This document shows, one piece after another, positions 1 to 4,863 of a stretch of DNA of 5,683 nt. Positions within the stretch are counted from its first letter, which is position 1; each line of letters starts with the position of its first letter. The stretch spans positions 1 through 5,683 of the forward strand of contig CAMLMQ010000185.1 of the NCBI GenBank assembly GCA_946481135.1, written 5' to 3'. Made by a program: the position numbers and the translations under genes. The notes beneath the pieces are model-generated. The model searched no databases, was not told the DNA's origin, and saw nothing but the letters and a program-made list of their open reading frames with translations. The DNA comes from an uncultured Microbacteriaceae bacterium (GTDB taxonomy: Bacteria; Actinomycetota; Actinomycetes; Actinomycetales; Microbacteriaceae).

Positions 1-70
1 GTTCGACTCGTACTCGGAGGTTCCGAAGAACGTGGCCGACGAGATCGTCCAGAAGGCTAAGGGCGACTAG
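1..70 (+). CDS. fusA: Elongation factor G, C-terminal end (partial)
   Basis: The first complete codon starts at base 2 and the frame ends at TAG 68-70, leaving 22 residues that begin FDSYSEVPKNVADEIV and end KAKGD. This matches the extreme C-terminus of EF-G, where a Y-x-E-VP-x-x-VA-x-EI segment followed by a short Lys-rich tail is typical of actinobacteria. EF-G is the cytoplasmic GTPase that drives ribosomal translocation; its GTPase and other domains lie upstream of the window. The identification is supported by the next gene being tuf, the standard str-operon order (rpsL-rpsG-fusA-tuf). The 59-nt gap to tuf is compatible with co-transcription. Confidence 0.93.
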   Translation, partial: FDSYSEVPKNVADEIVQKAKGD

Positions 71-89
71 TCGCTCCGCCAACAACCCC

Positions 90-95
90 TAAAGT
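90..95 (+). promoter_or_regulatory. Possible internal -10 element upstream of tuf
   Basis: TAAAGT fits the actinobacterial TANNNT -10 pattern and sits in the only A/T-rich patch of the fusA-tuf gap (about 90-110). I see no TTG-type -35 at the expected 16-19 nt upstream. tuf genes in str operons often have an extra promoter, but here that is inference from one short motif. Confidence 0.25.
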
Positions 96-116
96 AGTAA
101 ACCGAAATCAGTCCTG

Positions 117-122
117 AGGAGG
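117..122 (+). promoter_or_regulatory. Shine-Dalgarno sequence of tuf
   Basis: AGGAGG, within GAGGAGGA at 116-123, is a near-perfect match to the anti-Shine-Dalgarno. It lies 7 nt before the GTG codon at 130, and so fixes that GTG as the tuf start. It is the strongest ribosome-binding site in the window, as expected for one of the most highly translated genes. Confidence 0.88.
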
Positions 123-129
123 ACCCAAA

Positions 130-1323
130 GTGGCCAAGGCCAAGTTCGAGCGGAACAAGCCGCACGTCAACATCGGAACGATCGGTCACGTCGACCACGG
201 CAAGACGACGCTCACCGCGGCGATCTCGAAGGTGCTCGCCGACAAGTACCCGTCGGCGGTCAACGTCCCGCGTGACTTCGCGTCGATCGACTCCGCTCCC
301 GAGGAGCGCCAGCGCGGCATCACGATCAACATCTCGCACGTCGAGTACGAGACGCCGAAGCGCCACTACGCGCACGTCGACGCCCCCGGTCACGCCGACT
401 ACATCAAGAACATGATCACCGGTGCCGCCCAGATGGACGGCGCGATCCTCGTGGTCGCGGCCACTGACGGCCCGATGGCGCAGACGCGCGAGCACGTGCT
501 GCTCGCCAAGCAGGTCGGCGTGCCGTACCTGCTCGTCGCGCTCAACAAGGCCGACATGGTCGACGACGAGGAGATCCTCGAGCTCGTCGAGCTGGAGGTG
601 CGCGAGCTCCTCAGCAGCCAGGACTTCGACGGCGACAACGCCCCCGTCATCCGCGTCTCGGGCCTCAAGGCCCTCGAGGGCGACGAGAAGTGGGCCCAGT
701 CGGTGCTCGACCTCATGGAGGCCGTCGACAACAGCGTGCCCGACCCGGTGCGCGACAAGGACAAGCCGTTCCTCATGCCCATCGAGGACGTCTTCACGAT
801 CACCGGTCGTGGAACCGTCGTCACGGGCCGCGCCGAGCGTGGCACCCTCGCGATCAACTCCGAGGTCGAGATCGTCGGCATCCGCCCGACGCAGAAGACC
901 ACGGTCACGGGTATCGAGATGTTCCACAAGCAGCTCGACGAGGCCTGGGCCGGCGAGAACTGTGGTCTGCTCCTCCGCGGCACCAAGCGTGAGGATGTCG
1001 AGCGCGGTCAGGTCGTCGTGAAGCCGGGTTCGGTCACGCCGCACACGAACTTCGAGGGCACCGCGTACATCCTCTCGAAGGACGAGGGCGGCCGTCACAA
1101 CCCGTTCTACGGCAACTACCGCCCGCAGTTCTACTTCCGCACCACCGACGTCACCGGCGTCATCACGCTGCCCGAGGGCACCGAGATGGTCATGCCCGGC
1201 GACACCACCGACATGTCGGTCGAGCTCATCCAGCCGATCGCCATGGAGGAGGGCCTCGGCTTCGCCATCCGTGAGGGTGGCCGCACCGTGGGCGCCGGCA
1301 AGGTGACCAAGATCCTGAAGTAA
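130..1323 (+). CDS. tuf: Elongation factor Tu
   Basis: EF-Tu, the cytoplasmic GTPase that delivers aminoacyl-tRNA to the ribosomal A site. At 397 aa it has the family's full length. The GTPase domain (about 1-207) shows the P-loop GHVDHGKT at 19-26, the RGITIN switch I segment at 62-67, DAPGH at 84-88 and NKAD at 139-142. The beta-barrel domains 2 and 3 follow, with [10 protein letters not shown], the GGRH segment, [10 protein letters not shown] and a C-terminus ending VTKILK. Two variations are visible. Switch II reads DAPGH where E. coli has DCPGH, a substitution I know from mycobacteria. The G5 region (177-180) reads SGLK rather than the commoner SALK. The GTG start follows AGGAGG by 7 nt. 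Codon use is strongly G/C-ending with few rare codons. It is preceded by fusA and followed by a terminator-like hairpin, so it is probably the last gene of the str operon. Confidence 0.98.
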   Translation: MAKAKFERNKPHVNIGTIGHVDHGKTTLTAAISKVLADKYPSAVNVPRDFASIDSAPEERQRGITINISHVEYETPKRHYAHVDAPGHADYIKNMITGAAQMDGAILVVAATDGPMAQTREHVLLAKQVGVPYLLVALNKADMVDDEEILELVELEVRELLSSQDFDGDNAPVIRVSGLKALEGDEKWAQSVLDLMEAVDNSVPDPVRDKDKPFLMPIEDVFTITGRGTVVTGRAERGTLAINSEVEIVGIRPTQKTTVTGIEMFHKQLDEAWAGENCGLLLRGTKREDVERGQVVVKPGSVTPHTNFEGTAYILSKDEGGRHNPFYGNYRPQFYFRTTDVTGVITLPEGTEMVMPGDTTDMSVELIQPIAMEEGLGFAIREGGRTVGAGKVTKILK

Positions 1324-1339
1324 CCACTTCGGTTCTCTC

Positions 1340-1371
1340 GGCGGGGTCGGGCCTTCGGGTCCGGCCCCGCC
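1340..1371 (+). terminator. Terminator-like hairpin after tuf
   Basis: A 14-bp stem (1340-1353 with 1358-1371) with only two G-U pairs and no mismatches is closed by the stable tetraloop TTCG (1354-1357) on a C-G pair. It begins 16 nt after the tuf stop. The downstream stretch GTCGTTGTG has only a few scattered Ts, so this is not a classic U-tract terminator. Strong hairpins without U-tracts are common at operon ends in high-GC actinobacteria. It most likely separates the str transcript from the accessory genes and protects the tuf mRNA 3' end. Confidence 0.8.
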
Positions 1372-1396
1372 GTCGTTGTGCGCGCCCCGCGCGCAG

Positions 1397-1402
1397 TAGC
1401 GT
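1397..1402 (+). promoter_or_regulatory. -10 element of a probable leaderless promoter
   Basis: TAGCGT fits TANNNT and ends 6 nt before the ATG at 1409, so transcription would begin at or next to the start codon. No Shine-Dalgarno is present between the tuf hairpin and the ATG, which agrees with a leaderless mRNA. A weak -35 candidate, TTGTGC (1376-1381), lies only 15 nt upstream. The same hexamer at the same spacing precedes the topoisomerase gene. Confidence 0.5.
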
Positions 1403-1408
1403 GTGCGC

Positions 1409-1822
1409 ATGACCCGCGGACGCCTCATCCTCGCCCTCGTCGCCGAGGTCGCCCTCGTTCTCGGCGTCGCCGTGCTGCTCGGGGCGCTGTGGCAGTGGTT
1501 CCTCACGGCCGACCTCGCGGCGGCGCTGCCCGAGGGAGCTCGGCTGCTCTTCTTCTTCATGGACGTCGGCCTCGTCGTCTGGGCCGTCGCGCTCGTCGTG
1601 CTCGGGGTGCGTCGGAAGACGCTCCCCGGCCTCGGCACCACCCTGCTCTGGGCGTTCATCGGCGTCGTCGTCAACGCGATCGTCGTGCTCGTCGTCGGTC
1701 TCGTCCAGGGCGGATGGGCGGCGCTCTTCGTGCTGTTCGCGCTCGAGGCGGGCATCGCCTTCCTCCTCGCGGTGCTCGTCGTGACACCGCTCGTCCGTCG
1801 CCTCATGCGCTCCCGCACCTGA
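1409..1822 (+). CDS. Small four-helix membrane protein of unknown function
   Basis: I do not recognise this family. The 137-aa product is almost entirely hydrophobic, with four predicted membrane segments at about 6-32, 45-67, 75-100 and 103-128. Positive residues cluster at the N-terminus (R3, R5), in the short RRK loop after segment 2 (68-70) and at the C-terminus (RRLMRSR, 130-136). The loop after segment 1 contains D35 and E42 and no positive charge. By the positive-inside rule both ends face the cytoplasm. Acidic residues E13, D52 and E113 lie within or beside the membrane segments. ATG 1409 is preferred over the in-frame GTG at 1403 because TAGCGT lies 6 nt before the ATG, a leaderless arrangement. 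The frame shows coding-like G/C bias at third positions. The gene lies between the tuf hairpin and the topoisomerase gene and need not be related to either. Existence is fairly secure; function is unknown. Confidence 0.75.
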   Translation: MTRGRLILALVAEVALVLGVAVLLGALWQWFLTADLAAALPEGARLLFFFMDVGLVVWAVALVVLGVRRKTLPGLGTTLLWAFIGVVVNAIVVLVVGLVQGGWAALFVLFALEAGIAFLLAVLVVTPLVRRLMRSRT

Positions 1823-1866
1823 TCGGCGCCCGGCGTCAAGACCCCGTCGCCGAACGCGGGGCCACC

Positions 1867-1872
1867 TAGCGT
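1867..1872 (+). promoter_or_regulatory. -10 element of a probable leaderless promoter for the topoisomerase gene
   Basis: TAGCGT lies 6 nt upstream of the GTG at 1879, the same hexamer and spacing as at 1397-1402. There is no purine-rich Shine-Dalgarno in front of the GTG. I see no convincing -35 hexamer at 16-19 nt upstream. Confidence 0.5.
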
Positions 1873-1878
1873 CATCCT

Positions 1879-2850
1879 GTGCCCCGCCTCCGTCGCAGTG
1901 ACGTCTCCGGTCCCGGCATCCATCGCGTGCGACGCGGCAAGGGCTTCGCCTTCGTCGACGAGGCGGGACGCGCCGTGGACACCGCCGACCGCGAGCGTGC
2001 CGAGGCGCTCGTGCTGCCGCCCGCCTGGACGGACGTCTGGATCTGCCCCTGGCCCCACGGCCACATCCAGGCGACCGGCGTCGACGATGCGGGCCGGCGT
2101 CAGTACCGCTACCACGAGGCGTGGCGGGCCCAGAAGGATCGCCTGAAGTTCGATCGGATGCTCGACCTCGCCGCAGTACTCCCCGCCGCCCGCCGCGGCG
2201 TGACGCGCGATCTGCGTCGCGACGACCTCTCCCGCGAGCGCGCCCTCGCCGCCGCCTTCCGCATGCTCGACACCGGGATGCTGCGGGTCGGATCGGAACG
2301 CTACGCCGACGCGCACGGCAGCTACGGCCTGTCGACGCTGCTCGGGGCGCACGCCCGGGTCGTGGGCGACGAGCGCGTGCTGCTGAGCTTCCCCGGCAAG
2401 AGCGGCCAGCCCTGGGAGTCGGAGATCGTCGACCCCGACCTCGCCGAGGTCGTCGCGCGGCTCAAGCGCCGCGGCGGGCGCGCACGGCTGCTCGCCTGGC
2501 ACGACGACCGGAGGGGGTGGCATCCGCTCTCCTCCGCGGACATCAACGCCGACGTGCGCGACCGTACCGGCGGCGACTTCACGGCGAAGGACTTCCGCAC
2601 GCTGCACGGCACGGTGACGGCCGCGGTGTCGCTCGCGCGCTCCGGGCCGGGGGAGACGGCGGCGGCCCGCAAGCGTGCGATCGTGCAGGCCGTGCGACTC
2701 GCCGCCGACGCGCTCGGCAACACCCCGGCGGTCGCGCGCAGCAGCTACGTCGACCCGCGGGTGATCGACCGCTACGAGAAGGGCGAGACGCTCGACGCGA
2801 CCCGGCTCCGGTCGGCCGAGTCGGGGCTGCGTACCCTGCTGCGCGACTGA
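1879..2850 (+). CDS. DNA topoisomerase IB (bacterial, poxvirus-like)
   Basis: A 323-aa type IB topoisomerase, close to the size of the compact bacterial enzymes. Family members relax positive and negative supercoils without ATP by transient 3'-phosphotyrosyl nicking of one strand. The N-terminal domain (about 1-80) contains GIHRVRRGKGFAFVDEAGR, then PPAWTDVWICPWPHGHIQATG and QYRYHEAWR, all characteristic of the bacterial branch. The catalytic domain shows the likely pentad: R136 (in LRVGSERY), K174 (in FPGKSGQPWE), R240 (in KDFRTLHGT), N281 (in LGNTP) and the nucleophile Y290 (in SSYVDPRV). Asn where vaccinia topoisomerase has His is also reported for the Deinococcus enzyme, at nearly identical positions. 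The GTG start is supported by the start of the family-like N-terminus and by TAGCGT 6 nt upstream. The gene looks intact and is followed by a short GC hairpin. The family call is firm; the cellular role of bacterial TopIB is not well defined. Confidence 0.93.
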   Translation: MPRLRRSDVSGPGIHRVRRGKGFAFVDEAGRAVDTADRERAEALVLPPAWTDVWICPWPHGHIQATGVDDAGRRQYRYHEAWRAQKDRLKFDRMLDLAAVLPAARRGVTRDLRRDDLSRERALAAAFRMLDTGMLRVGSERYADAHGSYGLSTLLGAHARVVGDERVLLSFPGKSGQPWESEIVDPDLAEVVARLKRRGGRARLLAWHDDRRGWHPLSSADINADVRDRTGGDFTAKDFRTLHGTVTAAVSLARSGPGETAAARKRAIVQAVRLAADALGNTPAVARSSYVDPRVIDRYEKGETLDATRLRSAESGLRTLLRD

Positions 2851-2872
2851 CGAGCATCTGCATCGCGTCGCC

Positions 2873-2889
2873 GCGCGGGTTTCCCGCGC
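2873..2889 (+). terminator. Short GC hairpin after the topoisomerase gene
   Basis: A perfect 7-bp stem, GCGCGGG (2873-2879) with CCCGCGC (2883-2889), encloses a TTT loop and begins 22 nt after the topoisomerase stop. No U-tract follows. It may act as a weak terminator, but such short GC stems arise easily by chance in DNA of this composition. Confidence 0.35.
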
Positions 2890-2903
2890 CGGGCGCGAGC
2901 CGC

Positions 2904-2909
2904 CATGAT
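2904..2909 (+). promoter_or_regulatory. Candidate -10 element for the second membrane-protein gene
   Basis: CATGAT matches the A at position 2 and T at position 6 of the -10 consensus and lies 52 nt before the chosen ATG at 2962. It would give a leader of roughly 45 nt containing the Shine-Dalgarno. The -35 region (about 2880-2886, TTTCCCG) is a poor match and overlaps the preceding hairpin. Confidence 0.25.
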
Positions 2910-2949
2910 GGAGGTCGGGCATCGGCGCGTCGCCGACAGCGTCCGCGAC

Positions 2950-2956
2950 GAGAGGA
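2950..2956 (+). promoter_or_regulatory. Shine-Dalgarno deciding the start at 2962
   Basis: GAGAGGA, with core AGGA at 2953-2956, lies 5 nt before the ATG at 2962. This favours 2962 over the upstream in-frame ATGs at 2905 and 2908, which lack a Shine-Dalgarno and would add a charged, non-membrane leader. Confidence 0.65.
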
Positions 2957-2961
2957 TCACG

Positions 2962-3411
2962 ATGCGCGCACTGGGGAAGGCTCTGACGGCGTTCGCGCTC
3001 ACCGTGCTGATCGCCTACCTGCTCTCGGTGGTGGTGCAGACGATCCTCAACGGCGGGGATGCCGTGCGCGCGATCACCGACGAGGCGTGGCGGGTGCTCT
3101 TCGCCGGGGGTGCCGTCGCGACGGGGCTGTTCCTGCTGTTCCTGCTCGTCGTCAACGTCGCGGGCCGCCGCCGCGGGGCGGGGTCGCTGTTCTGGATCAA
3201 CACCGGCGGACTCGTGCTCGCCATCCTGCTCGGCTCCCTCGCGACACTCGCCGTCGGCGCGTTCTTCGGGGCGGTGTTCGGCGGCTTCACCGGCCTCCCG
3301 CTGCTCGGCACGGTGCTCGCCGCCGGGGAGCTCTTCATCGGCGGGGTCGTCGCCCTCGCCCTCACCCACTTCGCGATCTTCAAGCCCCGCGCCACCGAGT
3401 TCGAGCCCTGA
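2962..3411 (+). CDS. Second four-helix membrane protein of unknown function
   Basis: I do not recognise this family. The 149-aa product has four hydrophobic segments at about 7-29, 45-67, 76-108 (Gly/Ala-rich, with GAFFGAVFGGFTG at 99-111) and 112-140. A basic RRR cluster (69-71) follows segment 2, and the C-terminal tail (FKPRATEFEP) is short and polar. Charge distribution suggests N-in/C-in topology. The ATG at 2962 is chosen because of the Shine-Dalgarno 5 nt upstream and because translation then begins just before the first membrane segment. It resembles the protein at 1409-1822 in size and helix number, but I see no convincing residue-level match, so common ancestry is not claimed. A palindromic repeat starts 18 nt after the TGA stop and could act as its 3' hairpin. 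Confidence 0.75.
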   Translation: MRALGKALTAFALTVLIAYLLSVVVQTILNGGDAVRAITDEAWRVLFAGGAVATGLFLLFLLVVNVAGRRRGAGSLFWINTGGLVLAILLGSLATLAVGAFFGAVFGGFTGLPLLGTVLAAGELFIGGVVALALTHFAIFKPRATEFEP

Positions 3412-3429
3412 GCCCCGGCCACTTCCGGC

Positions 3430-3494
3430 TTACTCCGGTCCTTTGGCGTTGCTCCGCCGATCGGTCGCGGAGCAACGCGATTTCGGCGGAGTAG
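3430..3494 (+). repeat. 65-bp palindromic intergenic repeat, copy 1
   Basis: A long imperfect palindrome centred on base 3462. The outer arms TACTCCG (3431-3437) and CGGAGTA (3487-3493) are exact complements. A perfect 12-bp inner stem, GCGTTGCTCCGC (3446-3457) with GCGGAGCAACGC (3467-3478), encloses a 9-nt loop. Between inner and outer arms is an unpaired 8-nt internal loop on each side. A second copy in the same orientation lies 1034 bp downstream; the 63-bp cores match at 53 of 63 positions. It starts 18 nt after the membrane-protein stop. It resembles REP- or MITE-like intergenic repeats, but encodes nothing and has no clear target-site duplication. It could also fold as a 3' hairpin for the gene upstream. 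Confidence 0.85.
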
Positions 3495-3587
3495 CGAGGC
3501 TCCTCCCGAAGGCTCGGTCGGGCGATCCATCCGCGAGAACCCGCGGGAGAGCCGTGAGCGGGCGAGCGAGTGGGTGACGCTGACGGG

Positions 3588-4433
3588 ATGGCGATCCCCC
3601 TGTCCACCACCCGCGAGCGGATCCGCGCAGGCGAATCGACGTCGACCCTGGCGACGGCCGTGCGCCGCGGCCGCCTCCTGCGCATCCGGCCCGGGGCGTT
3701 CGTCGAGGCCGACGCGTGGAACGCGGCTCCGGCCGTCGAGCAGCACCGCGCGATGATGGATGCGCTCGTGCTCACGCTGCCGCGGAGGCCGGTGTTCGCG
3801 CTCGAATCGGCGGCGCTGCTGCACGGGATCCCGGTGATCGGCGGGTGGCCGGATCGGCCTCGGCTGCTCGAATCCGAGCTCCTCCCGGCGTCACGCCGGT
3901 CGCCGATCGGCGCCCGAGTCCATCGCCCGCAACACCTGCCCGAGGTCGCGGAGGTCTCGGGCTATTGGGCGAGCGTGCCGCGCGACACCGCGATCGCACT
4001 CGCGGCATCCCGATCCGTTCCCGGGGGCGTCGCCGCGATCGATCACGTCCTCGCGACGGGCCTGCCGCGCGTCGACCTCGAGCGCGTCGTCGACCTGTGG
4101 CGGCCGTTCCACGGCGCCGGCCGGGCGACGCGCGCCCTCGACCTCGCCACCGGACTCGCCGAGACGCCCCTCGAGTCGATCAGCCTGGCGGGAATCCTGC
4201 TCGCGGGACTGCCCGCGCCGCTTCAGCAGGTCGAGCTCGGGGCGCGGGGATGTCGCTACCGGCTCGACTTCCTCTGGCCCGAACTCGGAGTCGCCGGCGA
4301 GGCCGACGGACGTGCGAAGTACGAGACCGCCGACGACCTCTGGGCGGAGAAGCGCCGGGAGGACGACATCCGCAGCACCGGCTTGCGTTCGTCCGGTGGG
4401 GGTGGGACGACGCGTGGACGCGATCGCCGATGA
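3588..4433 (+). CDS. AbiEi-like / DUF559-like nuclease-fold protein, frameshifted near the C-terminus
   Basis: The uninterrupted frame encodes 281 aa. The N-terminal part (about 1-45), with [19 protein letters not shown], resembles the winged-helix antitoxin domain of AbiEi-type proteins. The middle ([19 protein letters not shown]) matches the segment usually following it. The C-terminal part resembles DUF559/Vsr-like restriction-endonuclease folds: [19 protein letters not shown], with D227, E238 and D240 as candidate metal-site residues, then an [14 protein letters not shown] helix. After L266 the frame degenerates into [15 protein letters not shown] and stops at TGA 4431, while the expected VRW-W continuation is in the -1 frame. 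One base seems to be missing near 4387. ATG 3588 is chosen over the in-frame GTG at 3570; neither has a clear Shine-Dalgarno. No AbiEii-like nucleotidyltransferase is adjacent, so it is not a visible toxin-antitoxin pair. The gene is bracketed by the two palindromic repeats. Family call by recognition; activity unknown, perhaps inactive. Confidence 0.72.
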   Translation: MAIPLSTTRERIRAGESTSTLATAVRRGRLLRIRPGAFVEADAWNAAPAVEQHRAMMDALVLTLPRRPVFALESAALLHGIPVIGGWPDRPRLLESELLPASRRSPIGARVHRPQHLPEVAEVSGYWASVPRDTAIALAASRSVPGGVAAIDHVLATGLPRVDLERVVDLWRPFHGAGRATRALDLATGLAETPLESISLAGILLAGLPAPLQQVELGARGCRYRLDFLWPELGVAGEADGRAKYETADDLWAEKRREDDIRSTGLRSSGGGGTTRGRDRR

Positions 4434-4528
4434 TCGCGAAGCTCGCCGAGGCCGGGGTGCACCCTACTCCGCACTTCTCGCGTCGTTCCGCGGATCGGTC
4501 GCGGAGCAACGCGAGATCGGCGGAGTAG
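4386..4528 (+). pseudogene. Displaced C-terminal coding of the frameshifted AbiEi-like gene
   Basis: Read from 4388 in the -1 frame, this stretch gives [19 protein letters not shown] and continues AEAGV. It fits the expected last strand and helix of the DUF559-like fold, where a V-V-R-W-x-W-x-D pattern normally follows the REDxLRxxG helix. Inserting one base after TTGCG (4383-4387) would restore an Arg codon and join it seamlessly to STGL, giving a protein of about 313 aa. The restored frame then runs through the downstream palindrome, adding a Ser/Arg-rich tail, and ends at TAG 4526-4528. Either this is a true one-base deletion or an error in the assembled sequence. Confidence 0.65.
4464..4528 (+). 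repeat. 65-bp palindromic intergenic repeat, copy 2
   Basis: This has the same geometry as the copy at 3430-3494, centred on base 4496. The outer arms CTACTCCGC (4464-4472) and GCGGAGTAG (4520-4528) are perfectly complementary over 9 bp. The inner stem pairs 4476-4491 with 4501-4516 over 16 positions, with one C/A mismatch and one T-G pair, around a 9-nt loop. The right half (GGATCGGTC, then GCGGAGCAACGC) is nearly identical to copy 1, while the left half carries most of the differences. The last three bases (TAG) form the stop codon of the restored frame of the AbiEi-like gene. No transposase or clear target-site duplication is visible. Confidence 0.85.
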
Positions 4529-4863
4529 CCCGCCATCCGCAGCCCGACGCGCGGCGCGACACGCCCGGGTTGCACGGCATCCCCGAGTGTGGCAAGCTCA
4601 TGTGGTTCAACATCCTGCGCGCGCCGCAAGCGCTGTGCGGGTCACCGTTCTGGCAGTGCACTGCGATTCGGGCGACAGCCCCCTCGCTGGGCCGCGAGCG
4701 GCAGGACATCACAAAGCTTCAACTCGAATCCGTCCGGACGTGCGCGCTCGCGTGTGCGCCCGGGCTCGGGATTGACAGAAGAACAGCGGTGCGCGGGCCC
4801 TCGGGTTCGCGGGATGCGGGGTCCAACAGGGCGCCCGCATGTACGGAAAGAGAAGAGATACGC
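4529..4863 (+). other. Gene-free S10 operon upstream region and leader
   Basis: No credible gene lies in these 335 nt: the open frames are short or are chance extensions of rpsJ, without family-like residues. The region holds a candidate promoter (4570-4598), a perfect 12-bp palindrome GCAGTGCACTGC (4653-4664), an isolated TTGACA (4772-4777) with no matching -10, and a GC-rich imperfect stem (4793-4801 with 4828-4838) just upstream of the rpsJ ribosome-binding region. If the candidate promoter is the real one, the rpsJ mRNA has a leader of about 260 nt, long enough for regulation. I do not recognise a known riboswitch or ribosomal-protein binding fold. Confidence 0.55.
4570..4598 (+). promoter_or_regulatory. 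Candidate promoter of the S10 operon
   Basis: TTGCAC (4570-4575) and CAAGCT (4593-4598) are separated by exactly 17 nt. The -35 keeps TTG and the -10 keeps the important A2 and T6 positions. It lies downstream of the second palindrome and would transcribe rpsJ, rplC and the rest of the S10 operon. It is the best-spaced hexamer pair I see in the gap; start-site data are lacking. Confidence 0.45.

Noticed and set aside
1823..1866. Possible hairpin between the first membrane protein and the topoisomerase gene
   Set aside because: Only 5-bp GC stems with long loops can be drawn, which is not distinguishable from chance in this composition.
2905..2961. Alternative upstream ATG starts (2905, 2908) for the second membrane protein
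   Set aside because: They have no Shine-Dalgarno and would add a charged 18-19-residue leader. ATG 2962 has AGGA 5 nt upstream and starts just before the first membrane segment.
67..3369. 1100-codon open frame on the - strand antisense to tuf, the topoisomerase gene and the second membrane-protein gene
   Set aside because: Its codons are in register with the sense codons of tuf, topoisomerase and the second membrane protein, so antisense stops require sense TTA, CTA or TCA, which high-GC genes avoid. The product is a low-complexity Arg/Asp/Glu/Val mix with no domain, and the sense genes are certain.
2121..3494. 457-codon + strand frame overlapping the topoisomerase gene
   Set aside because: It is an out-of-phase, Arg/Ala-rich shadow of the topoisomerase and membrane-protein genes. 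Its stop falls in the palindrome only because the element carries TAG.
4419..4438. 7-bp hairpin CGCGATC/GATCGCG at the premature stop of the frameshifted gene, as a frameshift-stimulating structure or terminator
   Set aside because: It lies inside ancestral coding sequence, has no slippery heptamer at the correct spacing, and a simple one-base loss at about 4387 explains the data better.
3430..4528. Repeats as a CRISPR array or transposon ends
   Set aside because: There are only two copies, 1 kb apart, in the same orientation, with no spacer series, cas gene, transposase or clear target-site duplication.
4653..4664. Perfect 12-bp palindrome GCAGTGCACTGC as an operator
   Set aside because: Roughly one such 12-bp palindrome is expected by chance in a window this long, and no regulator or second site supports it. 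It is noted only as part of the leader.
4772..4777. Perfect TTGACA -35 hexamer upstream of rpsJ
   Set aside because: No -10-like hexamer lies 16-19 nt downstream; that stretch is GGGCCC-rich. It is treated as a chance match.
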